Shown here: positions 1 through 5,304 of the stretch, in pieces
Layout: the number at the start of each line of letters is the position of its first letter
Numbering within the stretch: the first letter of the stretch is position 1
Assembly: GCA_036556965.1 (NCBI GenBank)
Contig: DATBIO010000093.1
Span: 1-5,304, forward strand
DNA: 5,304 bases
From: DATBIO01 sp036556965
GTDB taxonomy: Bacteria > Acidobacteriota > Vicinamibacteria > Fen-336
Reading direction: 5' to 3'
Made by a program: the position numbers and the translations under genes
Notes under the pieces: model-generated
The model's database searches: none
The model's input: only the letters and a program-made list of their open reading frames with translations
Told to the model about the DNA's origin: nothing

Positions 1-1305
1 GGCATCGCGGTGGAGCCCCGGCCCACGCTGACCGCTGACCAGGCAGTGGGGGTGGTGGAGAGGCTCTCCGGCCGAGACCTGGGCCCGCTGGTCGAGCCAC
101 GGCTGCTGGTGCTGCCACGCGACGGGGGATACCGCCTCTGCTTCGTCTTGCGCGCCCTCACGGGGGCGGACCTGGTCCTGTACTTCATCGACGCCCACAC
201 GGGGGCGCTCGCGCACAGCCGCAGCGATCTCCAGACGCAGTCCGGGGCGGTGGGGACGGGCACGGGCGTCCTGGGTGACGAGAAGAAAATGAGCACCCAG
301 CCCAGCGGAGCCTCGTTCCTGGCCGAGGACGAGCTGCGCCCGCCGCCGCTGCGCACGTACGACATGAGGGGCAACCTGGATCGGGTCATCCAGTTCCTCA
401 ACGGCCAGATCAGCCTGGTGCCGGCGGTGGACCTCGCACGCGACGCCGACAACACCTGGTCGGACGGGGCGGTGGTGGACGCCCACGCCTACGCGGGCTG
501 GACCTACGACTACTTCTTCAAGCGCATGAACCGCCGCGGCCTGGACGCGAACGACGGGCGCATCATCAGCCTCGTGCACCCCGTGAACCGCGCGGACATC
601 TTCGCCTACGACGACGACATCATCGGCCTCTTCTACCTCAACGCCGCCTACTTCGGCAGCGGCGTCATGGTCTACGGGGAGGGCATCCCCTCCAACCTGC
701 GGCTCACCACCGGCCAGTACGTGGACTTCTGGTCGGCCTCGCTGGACACGGTGGCCCACGAGCTGACCCACGGCGTGACCGACTTCAGCTCGGGCCTGAT
801 CTACGAGAACGAGTCCGGCGCCCTCAACGAGGCGTTCTCCGACATCATGGCCGCGGGCGTGGAGTTCCTCTACCAGCCGCCGGGCGCCGGGCTGCGCCAG
901 GCGGACTACCTGGTGGGCGAGGACGTGGTGCGCCCCGGCGGCTTCCGCTCCATGGCCGACCCCCAGGCCTACGGCGACCCCGACCACTACTCCATCCGCT
1001 TCACGGGCAGCGCGGACAACGGCGGCGTCCACATCAACTCCGGCATCGCCAACAATGCCTTCTACCTGGCCGTCGAGGGCGGGGTGAACCGGACCTCCGG
1101 ACTGGCCGTGCAGGGGGTGGGCGCGGCCAACCGCGAGCAGATCGAGCGCGTCTTCTACCGCGCCTTCACCTTCATGCTGCCCCCCAGCGCCGACTTCTCC
1201 ACCGCGCGCGCCGCCACCATCCAGTCCGCGCGCGACCTGTTCAACCCCGGCAGCGCCCCCGAGCGCGCCGTGACCCAGGCCTGGGCCGCGGTGGGTGTCC
1301 AGTGA
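1..1305 (+). CDS. Thermolysin-like zinc metallopeptidase (family M4), 5'-truncated by the window edge
   Basis: This encodes a secreted neutral endopeptidase of the thermolysin family, probably extracellular. The frame is open through the left edge. A GTG at 10 exists, but no signal peptide follows it, so the true start is probably upstream. Numbering from that GTG, residues 1-78 are the end of a FTP/PepSY-type inhibitory propeptide (for example YFIDAHTGAL). The mature enzyme probably begins near residues 79-86 at VGTGTGVLGDEKK, which resembles the mature N-terminus of thermolysin. All catalytic residues are present: HELTH at 250-254 (zinc ligands H250 and H254, base E251), Y265, third zinc ligand E274 twenty residues after H254, D278 in NEAFSD, and the transition-state histidine H341 in DNGGVHINSG. 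The protein stops at the end of the M4 C-terminal domain, with no added PPC or carbohydrate-binding domain. Its TGA overlaps the next gene's GTG by four bases. The family call is very secure; the substrate is unknown. Confidence 0.96.
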   Translation, partial: GIAVEPRPTLTADQAVGVVERLSGRDLGPLVEPRLLVLPRDGGYRLCFVLRALTGADLVLYFIDAHTGALAHSRSDLQTQSGAVGTGTGVLGDEKKMSTQPSGASFLAEDELRPPPLRTYDMRGNLDRVIQFLNGQISLVPAVDLARDADNTWSDGAVVDAHAYAGWTYDYFFKRMNRRGLDANDGRIISLVHPVNRADIFAYDDDIIGLFYLNAAYFGSGVMVYGEGIPSNLRLTTGQYVDFWSASLDTVAHELTHGVTDFSSGLIYENESGALNEAFSDIMAAGVEFLYQPPGAGLRQADYLVGEDVVRPGGFRSMADPQAYGDPDHYSIRFTGSADNGGVHINSGIANNAFYLAVEGGVNRTSGLAVQGVGAANREQIERVFYRAFTFMLPPSADFSTARAATIQSARDLFNPGSAPERAVTQAWAAVGVQ

Positions 1306-2363
1306 GCCCCCGCCTCCCCGTCGCCCTGATCGCCTTCCTCGCCGCCGGGGGCACCGCCTCCGCCGCGGTGGTGAAGGTGGTGACCATCCCGCCGGGAGCG
1401 GACGTGTACTACGAGACCCTCAAGCTCGGCACCACCACCGAGGCCGGGCTCATCGTGCGGGTGGCCGACGACGTCGTGCTCACCATCGAGAAGCCGGGTT
1501 ACGCCACCGTGCGCCGCAGCGCCGGCGCGGGGACGAGCCAGCGCGTGCTCGAGGTCCGGCTGACGCCCCTGCAGTCCCAGGCCGGCACCACCGGCAACGT
1601 GCCGCCCCCGGCGGGCGAGGGGCCGGCGGTGCGTTCGGCGCCGCGGGCAGCGGGGACCGCGGCGCCGGGAGCGGCCGCCACGGCCGGCGGTCGCGGGTGG
1701 AGCCGCTGGACCGTGCTGCTCTCCGGGGCCTACACCACCGGCCGCGACGGCTTCGAGACGAGCCGCACGTTCTCGGAGTTCGCGGAGGAGGGACACCTCT
1801 CCACCGACTACGCCGCCAGCGGCGGCTTCGCCTTCGAGGGGGGGCTCCAGTTCCTCTTCACCGAGCGCTTCGGGGCCGCGGTGTCGCTGGGCGTGGCGCG
1901 CCCGGAGTCCGAGGCCACGTTCACCGCCGCCTTCCCCCACCCGTTCTTCTTCGACCGCGACCGGCTGGCCGAGGGCGCCGCCACCGGCCTCGATCGCAAG
2001 GAGACGGCGTTCTTCCTCGACCTCGTGGTGGCCGGCACTTCCGGCCGGCTGGGCTGGCGCCTCTTCGCCGGTCCGAGCTGGCAGAAGGTGGACGCCGGCA
2101 TCGTGGACTCCTTGCCCTACACCCACGCCTACCCGTACGACGAGGTGACGCCGGGCAGCCCCGTCCGCCGCGCACTGTCCGAGAGCGCGTTCGGCTTCGG
2201 GGCCGGCGCGGGCGCCGATTTCTTGCTGGCGCAACACTTCGCCCTCGGCCTGCAGCTCCGCTTCAGCCATGCCACGGTGTCCCTGGAGCCGGAGGGCATG
2301 CCCGCCGTCGATCTCGACGTCGGCGGGTTGCAGGTGGGCCTCACGGCGCGCATCCCGTTCTGA
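1302..2363 (+). CDS. PEGA-domain outer-membrane beta-barrel protein (353 aa), function unknown
   Basis: The GTG start at 1302 lies in a GTGA overlap with the protease stop, with a weak GGTGGGT (1290-1296) five bases upstream. The start is supported by the signal peptide it gives: Arg4, a hydrophobic stretch at about residues 5-17, and a cleavage site after A19-S20-A21. Residues about 24-75 form a PEGA domain (VVTIPPGADVYY, then a beta-rich repeat ending EKPGYATV). Residues about 91-131 are a Gly/Ala/Pro-rich flexible linker. Residues about 133-353 show alternating polar/hydrophobic strands with aromatic girdles and end GLTARIPF; a terminal Phe is the usual BAM signal of outer-membrane barrels. 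The length suits a small barrel of about eight strands. PEGA domains are common in surface proteins, but their role is poorly defined. I infer an outer-membrane protein with a periplasmic or surface PEGA module, translated with the protease. I cannot assign a precise function. Confidence 0.87.
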   Translation: MSPRLPVALIAFLAAGGTASAAVVKVVTIPPGADVYYETLKLGTTTEAGLIVRVADDVVLTIEKPGYATVRRSAGAGTSQRVLEVRLTPLQSQAGTTGNVPPPAGEGPAVRSAPRAAGTAAPGAAATAGGRGWSRWTVLLSGAYTTGRDGFETSRTFSEFAEEGHLSTDYAASGGFAFEGGLQFLFTERFGAAVSLGVARPESEATFTAAFPHPFFFDRDRLAEGAATGLDRKETAFFLDLVVAGTSGRLGWRLFAGPSWQKVDAGIVDSLPYTHAYPYDEVTPGSPVRRALSESAFGFGAGAGADFLLAQHFALGLQLRFSHATVSLEPEGMPAVDLDVGGLQVGLTARIPF

Positions 2364-2379
2364 AGGCGGCGGCGGTCGC

Positions 2380-3195
2380 TCAGCGTGCGGCGGCGCGCGC
2401 GATCTGCCGCCGGAGCACGGCGTGGACGAGCCCCGGCGCGTACCGCTGGGCGTAGAAGGTGAGGCGCGTGCCCAGGCCGGGCAATATGCGGTGCTGCCCG
2501 CGCGCGAGGCCGCGCAGGTAGGCCCGCGCCACCTCCTCGGCGGTGGCCACCTTGAGGCCGCCCGCCACCGCCGCCGTCTCCCGCGGCCGCAGGGGGATCT
2601 CCTCGCGCAGCTGCGGCGTGTCGGTGTCGGGCGGGTAGAGGACGGACACGCCGATGCCCTGGGGGCCCACCTCCTGGCGCAGGCACTCCGCGAAGCCGCC
2701 CAGCGCGAACTTGCTGGCGGCGTACGCCGTGTAGCCGAAGACGCCCAGGAAGCCGGCCACGGAGGAGACGAAGGAGACGTGGCCGCCGCGACGGGCGCGC
2801 AGGTGCGGGAGCAGGGCGCGCGTCACGTGCACGGCCCCGAAGTAGTTCGTCTCCATGGTCGCGCGGAAGTCGTCCTCGGACAGCTCCTGCACGTAGCCGG
2901 GACGCGTGATGCCGGCGGCGTTGATGACCAGGTCCACGTGGCCCATCCGCGCCACCGCCTCCGCGCCGGCCGCTTCCACGGCGCGCCCGTCGGCCACGTC
3001 CACCGACACCCAGGACACGTGCACGTCGGCGGCGGCCGCCCCCCGCACGTCCTCCGCCGCCTCGCGCAGCCGCTCCGCGCCACGCGCGGCGAGCACCACG
3101 TGCGCGCCCGCGGCGGCCAGGGCGCGCGCGGTGGCGCGCCCGATGCCGCTGGACCCGCCGGTGACCAGGGCGCGCCGCCCGCGGAAGGCGGTCAC
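2380..3195 (-). CDS. Short-chain dehydrogenase/reductase, 3-ketodihydrosphingosine reductase-like
   Basis: This is a classical SDR of 271 aa with a Rossmann fold. Visible motifs are TGGSSGIG (12-19) for cofactor binding, D66-V67 for the adenine pocket, NAAG (92-95), and the catalytic tetrad N117, S145, Y158 and K162 (YAASK). Arg38 at the end of the second strand favours NADPH. In place of the usual PG motif after strand six it has YPPDTDTP (187-194), a hallmark of eukaryotic KDSR/FVT1 and its bacterial relatives, which reduce 3-ketosphinganine to sphinganine. The FVSSVAG and GYTAYAASKFAL stretches also match that subfamily. There is no N-terminal membrane helix as in human KDSR; the basic, partly hydrophobic C-terminus (about 244-271) could associate with membrane. 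The GTG start overlaps the HMG-CoA lyase stop as GTGA, with no Shine-Dalgarno, so coupled translation is likely. The frame stays open further upstream, but that stretch reads through the lyase out of frame. SDR membership is certain; the sphingolipid substrate is inferred. Confidence 0.92.
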   Translation of the reverse strand: MTAFRGRRALVTGGSSGIGRATARALAAAGAHVVLAARGAERLREAAEDVRGAAAADVHVSWVSVDVADGRAVEAAGAEAVARMGHVDLVINAAGITRPGYVQELSEDDFRATMETNYFGAVHVTRALLPHLRARRGGHVSFVSSVAGFLGVFGYTAYAASKFALGGFAECLRQEVGPQGIGVSVLYPPDTDTPQLREEIPLRPRETAAVAGGLKVATAEEVARAYLRGLARGQHRILPGLGTRLTFYAQRYAPGLVHAVLRRQIARAAAR

Positions 3196-4103
3196 GGGGA
3201 GACGGTGGTGGGCGGACCGGCCAAGAGGTAGCGGCTGGGCAGGGCCCGCCCCAGGCGCCGGCCCACCGCGCGCGAGGCCTCGGCCACGCGCGCGATGTCC
3301 ACGCCCGTCTCGATGCCCATGCCGTGGAGCATGTAGAGGAGGTCCTCGGTGGCCAGGTTCCCGCTGGCGCCGGGAGCGTAGGGGCATCCTCCCAGGCCGC
3401 CCGCCGAGCTGTCCACCACGGTCACGCCCTCCTGCAGCGCGGCGAGCACGTTGGCCAGCGCGGTGCCACGCGTGTCGTGGAAGTGCACCGCCACCGCGGA
3501 GAGGGGCAGCGCCGCCCCGAGCCGGCGCATCACGTCCACCACCTGGCTGGGCACGGCCACCCCGATGGTGTCGCCGATGGAGACCTCGTGGCAGCCGAGC
3601 TCGAGGAGGCGGCGCGCGACGTCCACCACCCGCGCCGGGTCCACGGGTCCCTCGTAGGGGCACCCGAAGCAGGTGGACACGTAGCCGCGCACCCACAGGC
3701 CGCCCGCGCGGGCCTCGGGCACGAACTCCGCGAAGCGCACGAACGACTCGTCGATCCCCGCGTTCGTGTTCCGCCGGTTGAAGGTCTCGCTGGCGGCGGT
3801 GAACACGGCGACGGCCTCCGCGCCCGCCGCCCGCGCCCGCTCGTAGCCCTGGCGGTTGGGCACCAGCACGGGGAGGCGCACGCCCTCCGGGCGCGCCAGG
3901 CCGCGCAGCACCTCGTCCGAGCCCGCCATCTGCGGGACCCACTTCGGGGAGACGAAGGCGCCGACCTCGACCACGCGGAAGCCGGCCGCGATCAGCGCGG
4001 CGCAGAAGGCGCGGCGGTCCTCGACGGCCAGGGGGGCCGCCTCGTTCTGCAGGCCGTCGCGCGGGCCGACCTCGACCACCGTCACCCGGCCCGGCGTGCG
4101 CAT
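3192..4103 (-). CDS. liuE: Hydroxymethylglutaryl-CoA lyase
   Basis: The enzyme cleaves (S)-HMG-CoA to acetoacetate and acetyl-CoA, the last step of leucine/isovalerate degradation, in the cytosol. At 303 aa it has normal bacterial length and forms a TIM barrel. Family landmarks line up without gaps against the human enzyme: VGPRDGLQNE (12-21) with catalytic R15 and metal ligand D16, E46 before FVSPKWVPQM, metal ligands H207 and H209 in HFHDTRGTALAN, loop cysteine C240 in GGCPYAPGASGN, and ligand N249. The ATG start overlaps the previous stop as TGATG, and a GGTGGAG ribosome-binding site sits eight bases upstream. The downstream SDR overlaps by GTGA. The neighbouring biotin-dependent carboxylase fits a liu cluster (liuD-liuE order). 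The symbol is given by that context; mvaB is the alternative name. No key residue is missing. Confidence 0.96.
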   Translation of the reverse strand: MRTPGRVTVVEVGPRDGLQNEAAPLAVEDRRAFCAALIAAGFRVVEVGAFVSPKWVPQMAGSDEVLRGLARPEGVRLPVLVPNRQGYERARAAGAEAVAVFTAASETFNRRNTNAGIDESFVRFAEFVPEARAGGLWVRGYVSTCFGCPYEGPVDPARVVDVARRLLELGCHEVSIGDTIGVAVPSQVVDVMRRLGAALPLSAVAVHFHDTRGTALANVLAALQEGVTVVDSSAGGLGGCPYAPGASGNLATEDLLYMLHGMGIETGVDIARVAEASRAVGRRLGRALPSRYLLAGPPTTVSP

Positions 4104-4579
4104 CAGGCCAGCTCCACCAGCACGCGCCCCGGCGCCACCATCTCGCCGGGGACCACCGCCACCGTCTTCACGCGGCCGTCGCGCGGGGCGCGCAGGGCGT
4201 TCTCCATCTTCATGGACTCCACCACCACCAGCTCGTCGCCCCGGCGCACCTCCTGGCCCGGCACGGCCTTGACCGCGATGACGCGCCCGGGCATGGGCGA
4301 CGCGAGCGAGGCCTCCTTGCCGCGGGTGCCCGCGCGGCGTCCCCCGTCCTCCTCCTCCAGGCGGTAGACCACGCCCTCCCACCAGAGGTGGATCACGCCC
4401 GCCTCGCGCACGCAGTGGAACTGCGTGCGGCGCGCGCCCTCGGTGAGGAGGAAGGACGCGGGGCCGACCGGCTCCACCTGCGGCGCGTGCGCCTCGCCGT
4501 CCACCACCACGCGCAGCGATGCGCCTTCGCCGCGCACCTCCACCTCCCGCAGGTCGCCTCCGCAGCGGAGCCGCGTCAC
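4103..4579 (-). CDS. Biotin carboxyl carrier (BT + BCCP domains), the C-terminal part of an acyl-CoA carboxylase alpha chain
   Basis: This carries the biotin that shuttles carboxyl groups between biotin carboxylase and the carboxyltransferase subunit. From the GTG at 4579 (158 aa), residues about 1-80 look like the beta-barrel part of the BT domain that anchors the alpha chain to the beta subunit. Residues about 85-158 form a biotinyl domain with the PMPG turn (95-98) and the biotinylation motif ESMKMEN; the biotinyl lysine is K124. In most methylcrotonyl- or propionyl-CoA carboxylases these domains are fused to biotin carboxylase; here they are in another frame. I chose 4579 because it gives a GTGA overlap with the upstream stop, like other junctions here, and has GGGGG eight bases upstream. 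A GTG at 4594 (163 aa, 19-bp overlap) is possible but has no Shine-Dalgarno. The gene could instead be the 3' part of a frameshifted liuD. Domain identity is secure; the start is uncertain. Confidence 0.88.
   Translation of the reverse strand: MTRLRCGGDLREVEVRGEGASLRVVVDGEAHAPQVEPVGPASFLLTEGARRTQFHCVREAGVIHLWWEGVVYRLEEEDGGRRAGTRGKEASLASPMPGRVIAVKAVPGQEVRRGDELVVVESMKMENALRAPRDGRVKTVAVVPGEMVAPGRVLVELA
4112..4118 (-). promoter_or_regulatory. Ribosome-binding site of HMG-CoA lyase
   Basis: On the minus strand GGTGGAG lies eight bases before the ATG at 4103, inside the last codons of the carrier-protein gene. It is the clearest Shine-Dalgarno sequence in the operon and fixes the lyase start. Confidence 0.65.
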
Positions 4580-4594
4580 GACGGGCGCCCCCAC
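4576..4594 (-). other. Split point of the carboxylase alpha chain: G5 run and GTGA stop/start
   Basis: Read on the minus strand, the biotin carboxylase frame goes Pro-Trp-Gly-Arg-Pro-Ser-stop, while the carrier frame over the same bases reads (GTG)-Gly-Ala-Pro-Val-Val-Thr. A run of five G at 4592-4588 lies at the switch. Adding one G, or re-reading one G by a -1 slip on the GGG codon, gives Trp-Gly-Ala-Pro-Val, which continues the fused-family sequence smoothly. Without a shift, the stop and the next GTG form GTGA at 4579-4576. Sequence alone does not decide between sequencing error, true gene split and programmed frameshift. Confidence 0.7.
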
Positions 4595-5304
4595 GGGCCG
4601 AGGACGGCGAAGGGGTCCGGGGCCGCCCGGACACGGGCCCCCGCCGGCTCCTCCGCCGCGGCCAGGGCGGCCAGGGCGGCGGCCACCGCGCGCGGCGGGG
4701 GGCAGGCGGGCGCGGCCGCCCCGCCCAGGTGCTCCTCCAGGAAGTGCGTGTGCAGGTCCCCCGCCACGAAGGCCGGATGCGCCACCACCGCGCGCAGGCG
4801 CGCGAGGTTGGTGACGGGTCCGAGCACCGCCGTCTCCGCCAGGGCCGCCCTCATGCGCCCGGTGGCCTCGGCGCGGTCCTCGCCCCAGGTCACGATCTTG
4901 GCCAGCAAGGGGTCGTAGTGCACGGTGACCTCGCTCCCCGCCACGATGCCCGCGTCCACGCGCACGCCGGGCCCTTCCGGGAGGGAGAGGTGCAGGATGC
5001 GGCCGGGCGAGGGCAGGTCATCCTGGTCGGGATCCTCGGCGTAGAGTCGGCACTCCAGGGCGTGGCCGCGCGCGCGCACGTCCTCCTGGGCCAGGCGCAG
5101 GGGCCGGCCTGCCGCCACCTCGATCTGCAGGCGCACGAGGTCGAGGCCGACCACCGCCTCCGTGACCGCGTGCTCCACCTGCAGGCGCGTGTTCACCTCG
5201 AGGAAGTAGTAGTGCCCGCTCGCATCGAGCACGAGCTCGACGGTGCCCGCGCTCGAGTAGCCGATCGACTCGCACAGGCGCACCGCGTCGGCGCCCATGC
5301 GCGC
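4576..5304 (-). CDS. liuD: Biotin carboxylase subunit of an acyl-CoA carboxylase, probably methylcrotonyl-CoA carboxylase alpha (5' end outside the window)
   Basis: This ATP-dependent enzyme carboxylates biotin on the carrier domain; next to HMG-CoA lyase the likely final substrate is 3-methylcrotonyl-CoA. Only the C-terminal 242 residues are in the window; about 250 N-terminal residues, including most of the ATP-grasp domain, lie beyond the right edge. Numbering from the Met at 5298, the ATP/Mg and bicarbonate site residues are present: E21, E34 and N36 in EVNTRLQVEH, R38, Q40, V41, E42, and the catalytic arginine R84 in ALECRLYAEDP. Their spacing equals that of E. coli AccC E276 to R338. 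The biotin carboxylase C-terminal domain follows, with YDPLLAKIVTWG and a THFLEEHL end, then an Ala-rich linker containing two perfect 9-bp repeats (4661-4678). The frame ends DPFAVLGPWGRPS, in the middle of what is normally the BT domain. A propionyl-CoA or geranyl-CoA carboxylase is a less likely alternative. Confidence 0.93.
   Translation of the reverse strand, partial: ARMGADAVRLCESIGYSSAGTVELVLDASGHYYFLEVNTRLQVEHAVTEAVVGLDLVRLQIEVAAGRPLRLAQEDVRARGHALECRLYAEDPDQDDLPSPGRILHLSLPEGPGVRVDAGIVAGSEVTVHYDPLLAKIVTWGEDRAEATGRMRAALAETAVLGPVTNLARLRAVVAHPAFVAGDLHTHFLEEHLGGAAAPACPPPRAVAAALAALAAAEEPAGARVRAAPDPFAVLGPWGRPS

Noticed and set aside
1155..2270. Long open frame on the minus strand opposite the protease end and barrel gene (371 codons)
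   Set aside because: Its translation is low-complexity, rich in Gly, Ala, Arg and Glu, with no recognisable fold. It lies antisense to two well-supported genes, as expected from high GC at third positions.
2364..2415. Possible hairpin between the GGC-rich gap and GCCGCCG at about 2406-2412
   Set aside because: The arms are simple GGC/GCC repeats about 30 bases apart, with no T-run on either strand. This is not enough to call a terminator.
1295..2455. Plus-strand frame overlapping the barrel gene (386 codons)
   Set aside because: The product is Arg/Gly/Pro-rich without motifs, while the overlapping frame gives a signal peptide, PEGA domain and barrel. It is a shadow frame.
3196..3942. Possible N-terminal extension of the SDR to 520 aa
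   Set aside because: The extension is Arg/Gly-rich and runs out of frame through HMG-CoA lyase. The Rossmann motif TGGSSGIG sits 12 residues after the GTG at 3195, a normal SDR start.
3324..4367. Plus-strand open frame of 347 codons opposite the lyase and carrier genes
   Set aside because: It is His/Arg/Ala-rich low-complexity sequence antisense to a lyase with every catalytic residue conserved; no independent support.
4104..4634. Possible N-terminal extension of HMG-CoA lyase to 480 aa
   Set aside because: The extra part is a compositional shadow of the BT/BCCP gene. The ATG at 4103 has a good Shine-Dalgarno and gives the family's normal length.
4661..4678. Two perfect 9-bp tandem copies of GCCAGGGCG
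   Set aside because: They encode part of the Ala-rich linker (ALAALAAA) in the biotin carboxylase. Two short copies in a biased coding stretch are expected by chance and do not suggest a regulatory or mobile repeat.

Overview
The window is very GC-rich (by eye above 70% GC), with strong G/C bias at third codon positions, frequent GTG starts and almost no non-coding DNA. Gene content is a secreted thermolysin-like protease, a PEGA-domain outer-membrane barrel protein, a leucine/isovalerate breakdown operon and a 3-ketosphinganine-reductase-like SDR. Together these suggest a myxobacterium or a related member of Myxococcota. This is inference from content and base composition; no marker gene is present.

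Layout: two gene blocks converge near the middle. On the plus strand (1-2363), the 3' part of an M4 metallopeptidase gene overlaps by GTGA a gene for a signal-peptide / PEGA / beta-barrel protein. On the minus strand, read from the right edge down to 2380, come: the C-terminal half of a biotin carboxylase (5304-4576), a BT-domain/biotin-carrier protein (4579-4103), hydroxymethylglutaryl-CoA lyase (4103-3192) and the SDR (3195-2380). The blocks are separated by only 16 bp. Both promoters lie outside the window, and I see no convincing terminator, RNA gene, mobile element or CRISPR array.

The minus-strand genes fit a liu-type leucine/isovalerate pathway: biotin-dependent carboxylation of 3-methylcrotonyl-CoA, then cleavage of HMG-CoA to acetoacetate and acetyl-CoA. 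Every junction is overlapped (GTGA, TGATG, GTGA), implying one mRNA and coupled translation.

The most notable point is that the carboxylase alpha chain, normally one polypeptide, is interrupted inside its BT domain at a G5 run (C5 on the plus strand, 4588-4592). One extra G, or a -1 ribosomal slip on that run, restores the usual fused sequence. The interrupted version also forms a neat GTGA stop/start with a possible ribosome-binding site, so it may be a genuine split. The second notable point is the SDR with the PPDTDTP motif of 3-ketodihydrosphingosine reductases as the last gene of a leucine-degradation operon.
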